This document shows, piece by piece, positions 1 through 13,162 of a stretch of DNA of 64,000 nucleotides. This stretch comes from Rhodamnia argentea (Eukaryota > Streptophyta > Magnoliopsida > Myrtales > Myrtaceae), in contig NC_063155.1 in assembly GCF_020921035.1 (NCBI RefSeq), forward strand, positions 25,289,294-25,353,293. The letters are read 5' to 3'. A program made the translations under genes and the position numbers. Numbering within the stretch: the stretch's first letter is position 1; each line of letters starts with the position of its first letter. The notes beneath the pieces are model-generated. The model was not told the DNA's origin. It was given only the letters and a program-made list of their open reading frames with translations, and did not search any database.

Positions 1-851
1 CTGATGTTTTTGCTAGTGCGAATGAAGAAGATTTGTGGTCACATGCGACAACCAATACTCAGTGACTGTAGGACATTATATTGTTGATTAACTTTTTCTA
101 CTTCAGCATGAGACTGAAATTGTTGTACTAGGCTGCTGGAGGAGAGTTTTCTTTTCGTTAGTTTTTGCGCCTTGTGTTTGAGGTGACTTTTGTTTGTTTA
201 TAGGTTTGTTTGCCCAACCAAAAGGAAAAGATATTTCAAACTTCATAAAATTATGGAAAAGTTCAGGTGATTTTAAATTACATTATTTAACTGCTTTTGA
301 GGATTAAAGGTGCTCAATATTCAATATATAAGTCTGATTTCCAGCCCTAAAAGATAAAGAGAGGGGTAAAATATAAGACTGTTGATGGTTAGACTCGTCT
401 AGAAATTTCATAGGTATTCAGAGTTTATGTTTGTTTTTCCTTTTTGGTGGCAAAGTAAAATTTTTGGAGAAACCAAGTAAATGCTTTTGATGAGCTCTCT
501 CAAATTGATCTTGTAAATTTGTCCGTGAGGTTTTTGATTTAGGGGAAACTTTGTTTGGAAGTTCACTGCAGAGGTTTTGTTTCTTTTTAAATGATGTCTA
601 ACTTTGGTTGATAGTCAATGATTGGCTTGTTGGTTATTTCTGTTAAGATTTTGGAGCATGAGTGCTAGCACTGCTTTGTTTATTTTAGAAACTTCAGAGC
701 AAATGCATTCTGTTGCCTACTTGAGCGATAATTTTACCAGCCTCCGACAGAAGTTAAATAGATGCTCTTTTTTTCCTCCCCAGCAGCCCATTTTAAATCA
801 TGTAACTGCAGTTTCTTATGGTTTCTGCATTTTTTATTGTTTGATTGGCAG
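1..851 (+). other. Intron of the RBM25-like gene
   Basis: T-rich, AT-rich sequence without a sustained coding frame, ending in a polypyrimidine stretch and an AG acceptor at 850-851 directly before the first recognisable RBM25 exon. The preceding exons, including the RNA-recognition motif expected in this family, must lie upstream of the window. The short open frames here look accidental. Confidence 0.75.
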
Positions 852-3500
852 TTAAATGTCAACCAAGCAACCCGAGAATATTTAGAGCGATATGTAGAAA
901 AGAAAAGGGAAAATGCAAAGAAACAAAATGAAAGTGAAGCTGCTGCCATTGCCGAGAAAGAGGGCGATGGTGCATCTAGTGCTGAGAAGAATGAATCTCT
1001 GGAGCCCAGCGGAGATGACTCGAAGAATGGTCATTCTGATTCTGGTAAGAAAGAAAGCCATGATAATGCCCCTTTTGGAATAGTGACAGATGAAGACAGG
1101 GAAGCAGACAAAGAGGCTTCACAGAAGCTTACGAGCATGCTAGAAGAAAGGTTAAAGACCAAACCTCTTCCTCCGCCGCCGCCACAAGTGCCGGCAGACA
1201 TTTTAGCAATTACTGGCTCAGAAGCACCTGCCAAGTCGGATTCTGATGCAGATCCTTCCAAAAATGGTCAGTTATATGATGATAGTGGCTGATGACTAAA
1301 TAATGTGTGTGGAGTGGTTCGTGACATTTGCTTCTCCTCAGAGATCTGTCTCTTATTTGATAGTGCACCTCCAAATCTCAAAGAAAACATTAACATCTAA
1401 CATCATTTACAGTCATCTTAAATTTTTGTTTTAAATTAATGTTTCATTTTGGCGGGTTAAATTTTAAATAATGGAACTTATACGCCAAACAGGCACATCA
1501 GCATTGGTAAAGAGGCCACACCCCATGTCAAGTTTGTAGATATTCCTAAGAGAAGTCTTTCACAAAGTTACACTTTTTCAGATGCAGAAGACAGAAATGA
1601 TGAAGAGACAACCAGTGATAACAAGGACACTAGTGATCATGATAAGACTGACATTAACTCTCCTGACCGAAACAGAAGATATGACAGGAGAAGCAGGGAG
1701 CGCAACAGAGAACGAGATGTAAAACATGAAAAGGAAAGGGAAGTCGAGAGATATGAAAGAGAGGCAGAGCGAGAGCGGATTCGCAAGGAGAGAGATCAAA
1801 GAAGGAAGATTGAGGAGGCCGACCGTGAGTATGAGGAGCGTCTTAAGGATTGGGAATATCGAGAAAGAGAGAGAGAGAAACAGCGTCAATATGATAGGGA
1901 GAGAGATAAAGAAAGGGAGCGCAAGCGGAAGAAGGAGATTATTTATGATGAAGAAGACGAAGAGGAGGATTCCCGAAAAAGGTGGCATAGGAGTGTCTTG
2001 GAGGAGAAGAGGAAGAAGAGGCTACGAGAGAAGGAGGATGACTTGGCTGACAGAAGGAAGGAAGAGGAAGAAATCACTGAGGCCAAGAAGAGGGCTGAGG
2101 AGGAAAAGAAGCAGCAGCTGCAGCAACAGAGAGAAGCGCTGAAACTTTTGAATGGTGACATAGCAAGTAGACATGAGAAAAGTGTGCAAGCTGAAGAATC
2201 AACAGGTGAAATTGATCAACATGGCATTGGGGGCAATGCTGGTGATGAATATCCTGCAGGTATTCTTATTCTATCAAAATTAGTTGGTGTTCATGCTAGG
2301 TTCTTTTGTTTTCTTGACCTCATTTTGGCATTGTTATGATACTGCTCAACAGGTGATGAGATATCAAGAATTGGTGTAGGGGATAATTCAGTCATCACAA
2401 TGGCTTCATCTGATGATGTGCAGCAGAACAATAATGCTCCTACGAAAAAATTGGGCTTTGGCCTTGTTGGTTCTGGAAAAAGAGCAGCTGTCCCTTCTGT
2501 TTTCTATGAGGAAGATGATGATGACAGAAACAAGGACAAAAAGATGAGGCCCTTGGTTCCAATTGATTACTCGACTGAGGAAATGCAGGCCATTCAAACT
2601 ACTCCTGGGCAATCACAACCAAATTTAGCTGCTGCAGCCGAAGTCGCGAAGCAGCTTTCTACTGCCAATATGAAAGAAGAGAAGCCTGAATCTGAAAGGG
2701 AGAGAAGTAGACGATCTCATGATAGGTCAAGCCAACGGGAGAAAGACCGGAGCAGTCTGGATGGTAATCGAGTTAAAGATGAGAATAGAGATAAGATTCT
2801 TGAACGGGTAAGAGAGCGGGAACATGGACAAGAGAAATCAAAGACCACAGATAACAAGAAACTTTTAGATGCCAAGCAATTAATTGATATGATCCCTAGG
2901 ACCAAGGAGGATTTGTTCTCGTATGAGATAAACTGGGCCTTGTATGACCAGGTAAGTCATTCTACTTCCCATCTAGCCAATGGCATTTGATGTAATGCTC
3001 TTAGATGCCTCCTGTAAAACGTATCACAAATTATCTTAACTAGAATGTTGATGACCTTGATATATGCTACATGCTTTTTCTTTCTCACTCATTGCCTTGT
3101 AATTCAGCACTGAATACTGTGGCACACATTCATTCAACATGACCAATTTGTACATTCCGTTGATTAAAGTCATTGTCCCATCTCCCTTATGAGTGCCTAA
3201 TGCTGATATGAGCTCTTATTCGTTGATTACGGTATGTCATTTTCACAGCATGAGCTGCACGAGAGAATGAGGCCATGGATCTCAAAGAAAATCATGGAGT
3301 TCTTGGGAGAGGAGGAAACGTCCCTGGTTGACTACATCGTAACTAGTACTCGAGAGCATGTGAAGGCGACTGAAATGCTGGAGACACTCAAGTCCATATT
3401 GGACGAGGAAGCAGAAATGTTCGTGCTCAAGATGTGGAGGATGCTCATATTTGAGATCAAGAAGGTAGAGATGGGTCTCCACCCGAGGTCAAGATCCTGA
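852..3500 (+). CDS. RBM25: RNA-binding protein 25-like splicing factor, 3' part (PWI domain)
   Basis: Four exons are visible: 852-1266, 1582-2259, 2353-2951 and 3249-3500. Introns are GT-AG, phases join cleanly, and the 1944 nt give 647 residues plus a stop. The first exon opens with LNVNQATREYLERYVEKK, the segment that follows the RRM in RBM25 proteins. Next come an acidic stretch with a PPPPP run, a long charged region rich in Arg-Glu and Arg-Asp (roughly window residues 140-360, probably helical), and a basic/acidic linker. The last ~85 residues (from HELHERMRPWISKKIMEFLG) are a PWI domain. RBM25 proteins are nuclear, spliceosome-associated factors that influence alternative splice-site choice through RNA binding (RRM, PWI) and RE/RD-rich contacts. 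The N-terminus and RRM are outside the window. Family and C-terminus are secure; the exact 5' exon count is unknown. Confidence 0.93.
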
Positions 3501-3799
3501 TTGAACTGTATATATGCTTGCTTCTCCCTTGGACTGTTTGGCTGTCATCACTAGTCCTTCGGTCATTGTGCCTCTGCTTTTCCCCGAAATCGTCTGTCTT
3601 ATGAGGGGTGGCAAATACAGGTGCTGGCTAGGTTAACATTTCTATTTCTTTTTATTTGGACTGTTGATGATTATAACCCCCCTACAATGTAGAACCCCTT
3701 CTTGGCTGTTTGATCACTTTAGGGGTTGGAAGAGATTTCGTTTCTCTTTTTTTCTTAGTTGGATGTATGCTCACCATTTGATGAGGATTTTGCTACTTC

Positions 3800-3805
3800 A
3801 ATAAA
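3800..3805 (+). terminator. Polyadenylation signal of RBM25-like gene
   Basis: An AATAAA hexamer 300 bp after the RBM25 stop codon, preceded by T-rich and TTTG-rich sequence typical of plant far-upstream elements. Plant poly(A) signals are degenerate, so this is plausible rather than certain. Confidence 0.45.
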
Positions 3806-5543
3806 AACAAATGCGTGCAATTCGAGTTAACAAACTGCATGTTTCTAGTCTCTGTCTACATTTGGTTGCGACGCCTTGACCCGTGAATGCTTTAGGAAAT
3901 GCTTGGTCGGACTGAGTGTGGCCAGATAGAATCCGAATTCCGGGTGCCATTTCTCTTGAACTTTGCACTAAGATTTCGCTTGTCCATGGCTGTCCCCATA
4001 CCGAGCAAATTATTCTAAGGAGCGAGAATCGTACATCGAATCCAAAGTCAAGTTTCCTTCCATTATTCCCTCCATTTAAAACCGTTCTAATTTGTACTAC
4101 GCACCTAGCATTAGATCAGTCGGTCCCTAGTACCTAAAAATCTACCGGGTATCAAATTTCCCCCTTCTTGACTCTCTCTCTCTTTTTTTTTTTTTTTTTT
4201 GTGTCGAAAACTCTCTGTTCACAATAGCATTTATGTTGCTAGTTCCTACGGGCTACAACCACCGGACTCCACGAAATTTCCTTGCTGTCTTGGCTTTTTT
4301 TGTCTCGGTGTGCGGCACTTGTTCCACCGAGCACTTATTATTGGTCGAAGATGGCCGTCATCGGAACTAAAGCAAAGAAAGAAAGAAACAAAAGAGGCTG
4401 AGGAAAAGAAGACAGCACAAACGCAATAAAAAAAAAAAGTGCATATTTAGAATCAACGACTCCCGCTCTCATGTCCTCCACCGACACCCGATTGGACAAT
4501 ACAAATGTGTCAGAACCCGGAACGATGAGGCCAACTGAGGCTGGGCCCGGATTCATGATTGTCTCCAACTTCAATTTCTATTGGCTTGGAATCTGGAGCC
4601 GTAATTGCAATTGGTGCAATGACTCTCGATTCGTGCAGACATTCATGCAAGTGTTCCAGGCATTGATTGCCCTCTGTGTCTGCTTGTTAACTGTCAAATC
4701 TAACCCCATGAACCTCCGCCAGCTACAGCCCTCTGGCACAGGCATTAGTGTCCAAATTAAAGAAAGGCATTTTGGTGAGACTAATAGTGACCTCTTGCTC
4801 TTAGCATGTCTTTTTTGCTTCAAATTGCCTATGGAGTTGATGAGTTTTTTCACCAAGACCCTCCCAATAGTTAGCGGACCATTCTTTCTCATGGGAAGCG
4901 ATTCATGCATTTATAAGCTCGCCCTGATACTTTTTAGCCAAGAGAGAGAAAGATCGACATGTCATCAACTGAGCTGCATTTAACATTTACTATGGTCCCA
5001 TAACTAGCAAAAATAAAATACTGACTCGGTGTGTAGCATGAGAGCATGTCTTCCATAGCGGTTTTACCACGTAGCAGTTGCAGGCGGTCTAGTCCGCTAG
5101 TTACAGATTAGATTTTCAAACATCCAAATGTAAAATCAGCTGGAATGCATCATGTAGGTACTGTGATTGACCGGTCATACGCATGTTGCTGTGCAACGGA
5201 CCATCAAATACTTTGTCACGCGCCACAATGGAAACAAAAAGAAATGCAGAAAATGCAGGAGACATGAAAGTGGCATTGCCTCGTGCGAGCTCTCAAACCA
5301 ACCAGCAACATTGGCTAGCAATCCAATCCGTTTGGTCCTAAATCATAAATGGATCCAGCCAAAAACTAGCCAACCCGTTCCATCCAAACAGCCTCAGAAT
5401 CAGCTCACTCACATGCCTTTCGGTTAGATGTTGTCCTTAAGAATCCCAAATCAGCCGCCAAAAAGGTTGATTCTGTGGAAAAATGTCAAGCCAGCTAATT
5501 TACAACTAATAAGCAGGTCCAAATCCTTGATTTTCGTTCACAA
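3806..5543. other. Intergenic region, no supported gene
   Basis: Contains poly-T and poly-A tracts (around 4183-4200 and 4427-4437) and open frames of 70-170 codons on both strands, the longest at 4471-4983 (+). None shows a recognisable motif, splice context or family signature. The last few hundred bases presumably hold the XTH promoter. Confidence 0.6.
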
Positions 5544-5553
5544 TATATAAAGG
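5544..5553 (+). promoter_or_regulatory. TATA box of the XTH gene
   Basis: TATATAAAGG lies 48-57 bp upstream of the XTH start codon, the only strong TATA element in the 200 bp before it. It predicts a short 5' UTR starting near 5575. Confidence 0.6.
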
Positions 5554-5600
5554 CTAATGACGACACCCGGGAGCTCTTAATTCATCTTGTCTGGTGAGAT

Positions 5601-7172
5601 ATGGCGGCCCTCCTCCAAGAAAACACACTCTTCCCTCTCCTCTTCGTTCTCTGCATGGCCGTGTCTGTTTCTTCACATAGCCGGCCTTACACCGTTCCGA
5701 ACGTTCCTCGCTTGACGGGCTTATTCCCTCGTGTCTCGGTCGATCGAGGTTTCTCCGAGTTCTTCGGAGCTCAAAACATTCAGCTCCTAAATAATGGTTC
5801 ATACGCCAATCTTGCTCTCACCAAGTCCTCAGGTGAAAAGCAGCCGAGTCTAGCCCATATTATGCTTCCCACAATCAACCGACTTTTGATGTTACTTGTC
5901 TTCATGGGTTTTTACTTTTATATGCAGGGTCCGGTCTGGTTTCGCGAAGCAAATACCATTACGGATTCTTCAGTGCCGCAATCAAGCTTCCCGCCGGCCT
6001 TTCATCTGGTGTTGTGGTGGCCTTCTATGTAAGTTGTGTGTGCCCGTGTTAGACTCCTGTTTGCGGCATGTTTATTCCTTAAAATGCTGGGAGAAGCCAA
6101 AAAGAGTCTTGACAGGAATGTTCCAAATTCAGTTGTCTAATGCAGATACATTCCCGCACAGCCACGATGAGATAGACATCGAGTTGCTCGGTCATGATAA
6201 GAGAAACGACTGGGTCCTCCAAACAAACATATACTCCAATGGCAGTGTCAGCACTGGGAGAGAGGAGAAATTCTATTTCTGGTTCGATCCCACCCAAGAG
6301 CACCATTACTACAGCATCATATGGAACAGCCATCATATTGTGTAAGACTCGTGCTAGAATCTTCTGTTGAAGTAATTCTTGATTAGGCAGAGCCAATAGC
6401 GCCTATAGTGCACATAAACTCTACACTGATTTCTGACATCAGGATTGGTTTTCGACAATTTTCTGCACGAAACTTCCTCTTAGATCCTTTGACGACTATC
6501 TTATCGGTACACAAGCTGTGTAACCTTTGTTTCCTCAAGCCATTACCATCAGTACAGATGGATAGTTTTCAGGAAAGGTCTAACTTGATAGCGATAAAAG
6601 TGACTTGCACCAAAAAAATGGATTAAACAAAACTTGTACCTTACATGAGTCCTTAGAACTGCCCAGTTCTCTGTCTTCAATTATGTAACTGTGTCTCCAG
6701 TCCAGTTCCCGGCCTCGCTTCCCAAGTTCTGTCTGATCCTGAAAGATGAACACAATTGTTTTCTTGCAGTTTTTTTGTGGATAACATACCAGTCAGAGAA
6801 TTCCCCTTGAGCAGTGCCTTCTCTTCCACATACCCATCAAAGCCGATGTCTGTGTATGCAACCATATGGGACGGGTCACAGTGGGCAACCCACGGAGGCA
6901 AATACCCTGTGAACTACAGGTATGCACCATTCGTGGTCTCATTAGCAGAGACGGAGATGGTGGGTTGTGTCTCAGATCCAAGACGACAGCCGCCAAGTTC
7001 TTGTTCCGACAAGAGCCCATCATCAAGCTTGGACCCGGTGGAGGGTCAGGATTTTGCTGCCCTGTCTCAGCAGCAGATCATGGCCATGCATTGGGCCAGG
7101 AGCAAGCTCATGTTCTACTCCTATTGTAAAGACACTTCCAGGTTTAAGGTGATGCCACCAGAATGCAATTAA
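5601..7172 (+). CDS. XTH33: Xyloglucan endotransglucosylase/hydrolase, XTH33-like
   Basis: Cell-wall enzyme of family GH16 that cuts xyloglucan and rejoins it to another xyloglucan (transglycosylation) or to water. Exons 5601-5832, 5928-6028, 6133-6341 and 6770-7172 join in frame to 314 residues. Residues 1-26 form a hydrophobic signal peptide or signal anchor. The catalytic motif is [10 protein letters not shown], carrying the nucleophile and acid/base glutamates, followed by NIYSNGS (an N-glycosylation sequon), [12 protein letters not shown] and a C-terminal XET_C region with conserved cysteines ending in PPECN. Most XTHs have DEIDFEFLG; the Ile/Leu-Leu variant with [10 protein letters not shown] fits the XTH33-type branch as I remember it. 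Family certain, subgroup tentative. A TATA box lies about 50 bp upstream. The gene is convergent with the ALDH gene, 841 bp away. Confidence 0.9.
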
Positions 7173-7348
7173 AATACTACTTCTAGGTTTTATTCCTTTT
7201 TCTGGATTTTCTTTGTTCATTGGTTCCCCTAGATATAAGGGTCGATGACACTTTTAACTATTTATCTATGAGCCTTTAGGCTGATAAGCTGTCACAAGAA
7301 AAGAGCCTTCTATGCGGAAAGACTAGTGGCAGGAGCGCAAAAAGGATG

Positions 7349-7354
7349 AATAAA
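7349..7354 (+). terminator. Polyadenylation signal of XTH gene
   Basis: AATAAA 177 bp after the XTH stop codon, in a plausible 3' UTR. Assigned by motif and position only. Confidence 0.4.
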
Positions 7355-8013
7355 ATGTATTGGAAGTGTCGCAAAAGGTAAAAATAGTTTGGAAGCTCAC
7401 TTTGTGTCTTGTATTGGCCACTCTCAAGTCTCAACACATTATCAGCTCGCTTTCCTAAAAATTTTCCACGGAATGGCGACGCCTTGCCAGTTTAGCAAGC
7501 AAATTCACTCATGAGTTATAGATTTTATGAGAACCAACATAATCCTGCCATGTCAAACGCTACATTGACGCGGTGAAGGGTTATTTATCCAGGATGAGAT
7601 TGAGACAATTCAGGACTTCTATCCATAGTTAATGGAAATGTGAGACCGTGTATGCGAAAACTGGGATAAGATAGATTAACGCACTAAGTTTAACAGCAAA
7701 CCTTGGAAGAACTAGACTAGATACACCATAAACGAGAGAGTGGAGGGCGTAAATGTGAGATGGCAGAGAGAAAAATCACTTAACAGGTACCAATGTATGG
7801 TTGCACAATTTGATCGAGAAGGCTAGAATCCTTCACGGCACAGTTCACAACAGACAAGCAATTTCACCAGCCTCCTACCGCCTTCGTCGTCATCGCCGCC
7901 TCAAAACTCCCATCGCAACTGTCACGATAAGAATCTGAACTCCAGCATCTGATGCTTCCCTTATTACACAAATATTAAGAAGGGGGGGTCAAAACACGAA
8001 AGCAAACTACAGC
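7355..8013. other. Intergenic region between convergent genes
   Basis: Space between the 3' ends of XTH (+) and ALDH2B (-). It should contain the ALDH 3' UTR next to 8014; no open frame or repeat stands out. A run of seven G at 7982-7988 is the only simple sequence. Confidence 0.6.
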
Positions 8014-11000
8014 CTAAAGCCATGCCGGATTCTTCAAAGGAGTGACCACAGCTTTGACCTGCAAGTAATTGCTCAGAGAGTACATGCCCTTTTCCCTTCC
8101 CTGGCCACTCATTTTGTACCCACCAAATGGGATAGCCGCATCAAAGATATCAAAACAGTTGACCCAAACTGTTCCAACTTTTAAAGCACGGGTCAAGGTA
8201 TTCGCCGTGTCTATGTTCTGGGTGAAGACTCCAGCTGCCAGCCCGTAGCTCGTGTTGTTTGCCCTTTGAATCACCTCCTTGAGGTCCCTGCAATTACGCA
8301 TGACAATGATGTTACCATGCCAACAGACAATCATACCATTCATCCTAACAGGAAAGCCGCTCTAGTGATGAGCTTGGTGAGATGGTCTTATACTCACTTG
8401 AATTTTAAAATGGACTGCACGGGCCCAAAAATCTCTTCCTTAGCAATCAACATATCGTCCTGTCATGACATAGGCCATGTCTGTTAGCATCTTATTTCGG
8501 GGTTAGTGAGGCAATGCTTGAAGCTAAATATATCCATCTTGAACATTTCCTCCCAGATTTCGAGGTGGCACAATCATCGGGTTCTTAGATGATGCCAATA
8601 TATTTCTAGAAGAAAAAATCCTGAATACCTTAACATTTGAGAATACAGTTGGCTGAATGTAGTGTCCCTTGGTTCCAAATCTTTCTCCTCCTGTTTCAAG
8701 AGTTGCTCCACTTTCTACTCCAGATCTTATGTACCCCAAAATCTTCTCAAACTGCTCCGAGTCAATCTGATGCGAGGTAAAGGTAAAGTAGACTCAGAAC
8801 TCCATAGCTTCCAATAGCTCTACATACAAGGACTAGTCAAACCATTAGCTCCATTTGTCAAGGATTTATTTCGGTTGCATGTCAGATTCCCATCAAGTAA
8901 AATCTATGTGAAATCGAGAAGATTATCAAAATTTTCAAGTACATTTGACAAAGAGAATCATAAGAGCGGGAGTTTGGTTCCACTTGCAAGATCTCAATCT
9001 TATTCATTCAAATTTCCACCAACAGGAGAACCAGCTTAACTTACCTGAGGACCTTGTTCAATGCCACTTTTGAACGGATCACCCACACTACGTATTGTTG
9101 CACGTGCCTTTGCCTTTTCTACAAATTCATCATACACACTTTCATGTACATATGTACGAGATCCAGCACAGCAGCATTGACCCTGTCGATGGTGCAATAC
9201 AAATTTGAGCTAGTTCCCTCCCGTGGAAAAAAAAAAAAAACTTACGAGAAGATTGATTCCTGAATTTACCTGATTGAAGAAAAGTGCAAAATGGGCAAGC
9301 TCAACGGCCTTGTCGACATCAGCATCCTCACATACGATAAAAGGGGATTTCCCTCCAAGCTCCAAAGTCACTGGCTTAAGATTGCTTCTCGCCGCCAACT
9401 CAAGTACGATTTTGCCCGTGCCGGTTGATCCTGTGAAAGCAAGCTGGAAGATGAACGTAACAAGAAGCATTAGAGGAAAATAAACATACAGGTAATTTGG
9501 AAAACCCATCAACATCACCTTAATCCCAAATTAGTTGGGTAATTTGAGAAACCCATGACGAGTGGAAAAACTCGAGAAAGCTATGACCTAAAAGTTTCAA
9601 AAAACACCTATTTTCACTTAAAAAGACTCTAGTTGTCTCGGTTACATCTCTAGTCATATCTCGGCTCTAGGTGTTAGATCAAGTCCTTATTTTCCTAAAT
9701 TTGACTACGAAGAAATATCCTACTGTATGTGCACTTCAAATAATCAAGCTGCATAATGATGCTGGTTAAGACTTGATGCCCATGTCTCTTTCATCAGACA
9801 AAATGCAAAACATTCTCATGGTATAGACCTTATCAACATCCATATGACCAGCAAGAGCTGCGCCTGCAGTTGGACCAAAACCAGAAACCACATTCACGAC
9901 ACCAGGGGGGACACCGGCCTGCCAAATAATGAACGGTTAGTTGTAACTTTTAGACAGAAAAAAGCTAACTTCTGCCGACAAAATAAATTTGAGAAATTTC
10001 TTTTATAAGAAGAATTTTAGAAGTGACAACACAATATCAAGATGGACAACCTCATGCAAGAGCTTAGTTGCATATAAAGCAGAAAGTGGTGTCTGCTCTG
10101 CCGTCTTCAGGACAATGGTGTTGCCACAGGCTAAGGCAGGTCCCACTTTCCAAGCATACATCAGAAGAGGGAAATTCCACGGAATTATCTGACCTGCAAC
10201 TCCAATTGGCTCATGCAAGGTTTGGATATGATACTGCCCATCAGCTGGAACTGTGAGACCGTGAATCTTATCAGCCCAACCTGAGGAATTTTCAAGTAGA
10301 ATGGTTAGTGATATCATCATAAAAAAAAGGTAATGATTGCCAGAAATGCATGAGATGTAGAAACAATACCTGCATAATATCGAAGGAGACGGACTATCAT
10401 TGGAAGCTCAATTTTGGCAGCCTGTTCATATGGCTTCCCATTATCCCAAGTCTCGAGTGCTGCGAGCTCATCATTATGCTTTTCAAGCAAATCAGCAAAG
10501 CGCAAGATTATCTTTGCCCTTTCCTGGAAATGGAAACAGAATGGTGCATCAATCCAGTTCTTCGTCATAATGCTGTCTTTCGAAAGAAATTCAGCATGAT
10601 ATAGCTGGAAATACTTACATAAGCAGACATTCTCGGCCATGGTCCCTCATCGAATGCCTTGCGAGCAGCAGCTACAGCTCGGTTTATATCTTCAGCCTCG
10701 CCTTCAGCAACATGAGCAATCACTTCTCCAGTCCTGGGGTCAAATGTTGGAAAAGTTTTTCCTGCACAAAGCAATCAAAAGTATGCAGTTGAGTTGAGTG
10801 GATACGTTTTTTTCCCGGGGTGAAATTTGCTTTGGAGTATAATAAACCACAGAGTTCGATGGTACAGCATCACTGATGATGAGCAAGGATGCGCAGGCCC
10901 ACCTGATGCTGAGTCCACAAACTGCCCATTTATGAGAAGCTGAGTATGGTTCACAGTGACGCCTGGATTTATGGGTTCCTCGATAGCAGCTGCTGTGCTG

Positions 11001-11817
11001 TAGTTCTTGATTTCTCTTCCCAGTAGCGGTTTTCTAGCTGTAAGATGCCACAATTGCATAATGCGTCAGGAAAAGATAGAAGAGAAGAATAAATCAAGAA
11101 AAGCGGAAGGGTGCGTTACCCCACATACAACAGATCCTGGAATGAATTGAATGCACAACTCAGCCCAGAAGCATGGACCCAAATGCAGGCCGTGCTCATT
11201 GGAGAATTTTTATGTGTCCAAATCAACTCTACGTCGCAATCTCAAAGCCGAAAAAGATTCTCGGGTAGAACTGGCCGAGAGAAGTACGACTTTGGCATGC
11301 CAAAATACTAAAGGAAAAACCTTTTAGTCCCCAAAGAGAGCGAGTTCGTTCTAGATGTACATGACACCCTTGATCCAGCTTCAAAAATCTGACATTTCAC
11401 TATTCGTCTGGAGTCAACTGAGAAATCGACGAGGAGGAGCGTGGAACCAAACAGATGAAAACTCAAAAAAACGTAAGAATGTGTGCTGCGATACAGATCA
11501 TTTAACAAAGTTTTCATCTTTCCTCTTTCTTTTTTTTTTTCTCTCTTTCCCATTTTTCCTCTCAGAAACCAAGCAAGCGATCGACAGTGCGCACGTCAAA
11601 GCCCGAAAGATCAGTCGCGGAGCTTATACCAGAAAAGAGACAGAGAGGGTGCTTAAAAAGAGCAACGAAGATCAGAAAAGAATGAACCGATCACCACAAG
11701 AAAAGAAGGAAGCAAAAGGGTTCAACGATCAGCAATACCTCGAGAAAGCAAAGCACGTGCAGAAGAAGAAGAAGACGACGAGCGAGAAAGGAGGCTTGAG
11801 AAGAGACGAGCAGCCAT
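8014..11817 (-). CDS. ALDH2B4: Mitochondrial aldehyde dehydrogenase, family 2B
   Basis: NAD-dependent oxidation of aldehydes to acids (acetaldehyde and others) in the mitochondrial matrix. Eleven exons on the minus strand (11817-11739, 11037-10903, 10761-10619, 10523-10370, 10280-10051, 9918-9829, 9443-9270, 9182-9045, 8766-8629, 8459-8398, 8287-8014) all have GT-AG introns and consistent phases. They sum to 1617 nt, 538 residues, the usual length of plant ALDH2B4. The N-terminus [12 protein letters not shown] followed by a serine run and further arginines is a typical mitochondrial presequence; the start is fixed by splicing of exon 1 onto [14 protein letters not shown]. Visible motifs: IIPWNFPL (oxyanion Asn), FTGSTGTG (NAD binding), [10 protein letters not shown] (general-base Glu), [12 protein letters not shown] (catalytic Cys triplet) and EEIFGPVQ. 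Intron 1 is ~700 bp. In maize the homologue RF2A is a fertility restorer. No damage is seen, so it is probably functional. Confidence 0.96.
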
Positions 11818-12279
11818 ATCTCCTGTCTCGAGCGTGAAGTTGGAGCCGGAGGGTCTCGTCTCGTCGGATCGGAACTCTTATCCGTATATGTGGAGAAGCG
11901 GATCAGTAACTATGGCGACGTTAACGATTGCGATAATCGGATAATTACGAATCGTCAAAGTATCGGACATAGAGAGAGAGATTCTCTTTCATCCAATATC
12001 CCCGAATGTTTACGCTGTCCTCTGTTTTTTCCCAATATATTTCTCCTTGCTCGGACAGAGAGAGACAGAGACAGAGACAGAGCGAGGCGGCATGAGCAGC
12101 CCACTCACCAACCTCTTGAAACAGTTGCTGACTTGGAAATGGCATAAAAAAAAAAAGGTGGGGTGTCACAAAAAAGTGATGGCGACTCAGTGGAATTTAC
12201 ATTTTCTAGTTGGAGCTCCACGCAGATCAAATTTCGTGGTGCAGATTTCAGTCGCCTTGATAGTCGGAGTGTTAAACTA
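11818..12279. other. ALDH2B upstream region
   Basis: Promoter and 5' UTR space of the minus-strand ALDH gene. It contains a GA-rich tract around 12055-12085 (repeated GACAGA units), i.e. CT-rich on the transcribed strand, as often seen near plant transcription starts. I could not place a TATA box with confidence. Confidence 0.5.
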
Positions 12280-13113
12280 CGAGTGTAATCAGGGCACTAA
12301 CAAAGAAGCTTACGTGCACTCTCTTTCTCATCGATAAAAAAAAAATGGTGGACAAGGACGATCGACGTGTCCGATTCTGACGAGACTCGCACTCTGAATG
12401 TGGAATGCGGGTAATGAACCCCCGTCATCCAAATCCCGTCATCCGAGCGTTAACAAGATGGGATATAGAAAATGGCCAAGGCGTACTCCAGCTTTGCTTT
12501 GAACCCGTGATCTCGTGATACACGTCTCCTTTTATCGATAGGCCGATCGTGTGTATGCACCGTGACGGAGAACTTTGCATGCTCTGGACTGGACGTCAAT
12601 GCCTGATCGATCTTTCTTCAAAACGATCTGGCTCCTGCCCAATAGGGGCTGGTTGAATGTCTCTTCGATGACGTCATTGGGCAACACGAACGATGCCGAT
12701 TTGAATTTATTACCAAAAATTGGCGAACGTTGCATCATCCCACTTTGGGTCCTTTCCTAACTTTTCTTGCACATCGCTATCGCTACTTGGCTTCCTGAGG
12801 CACGTGACAAAGACGGAGAGCGCAGTCCAAGAGGGCACAAAATTTATTGATCAACTTGTTTGACTTGTGCTTTTTTTTATATTTCCTGTCTCTAATTCTG
12901 AGTGCGGGAGTCGAATCGCACACCTACAATACTAGCTTCCCCACCCGTAAATACCTTTATTGACAGAGAAATATAAATTAACCAATGATCACATATTCAT
13001 TTGATTTAATACTTGTATTACAGGCTGTTCTTCCTTCACTTTCACGGTGAGATTTCTTATATGTGAATATAATAAAAACCAAGTAAGGAAATGATCAACA
13101 TGAAGAAAATGAC

Positions 13114-13116
<3 letters not shown>

Positions 13117-13159
<43 letters not shown>
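13117..13159. repeat. (AT)n microsatellite
   Basis: About 21 uninterrupted AT dinucleotides followed by a short (AC)n tract to 13170. Likely length-polymorphic. The 60-80-codon open frames across it are artefacts of the repeat. Confidence 0.95.

Positions 13160-13162
<3 letters not shown>

Noticed and set aside
762..1292. 176-codon open frame as a stand-alone gene
   Set aside because: Only 852-1266 of it is an RBM25 exon; the rest is flanking intron read through. The frame joins cleanly to 1582-2259 by splicing.
4471..4983. 170-codon plus-strand frame between RBM25 and XTH
   Set aside because: No signal, domain or splice context, and an open frame also exists on the other strand; composition is not clearly coding.
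11355..11837. 160-codon plus-strand frame
   Set aside because: Lies across intron 1 and the first exon of the minus-strand ALDH gene, whose splicing and presequence are convincing.
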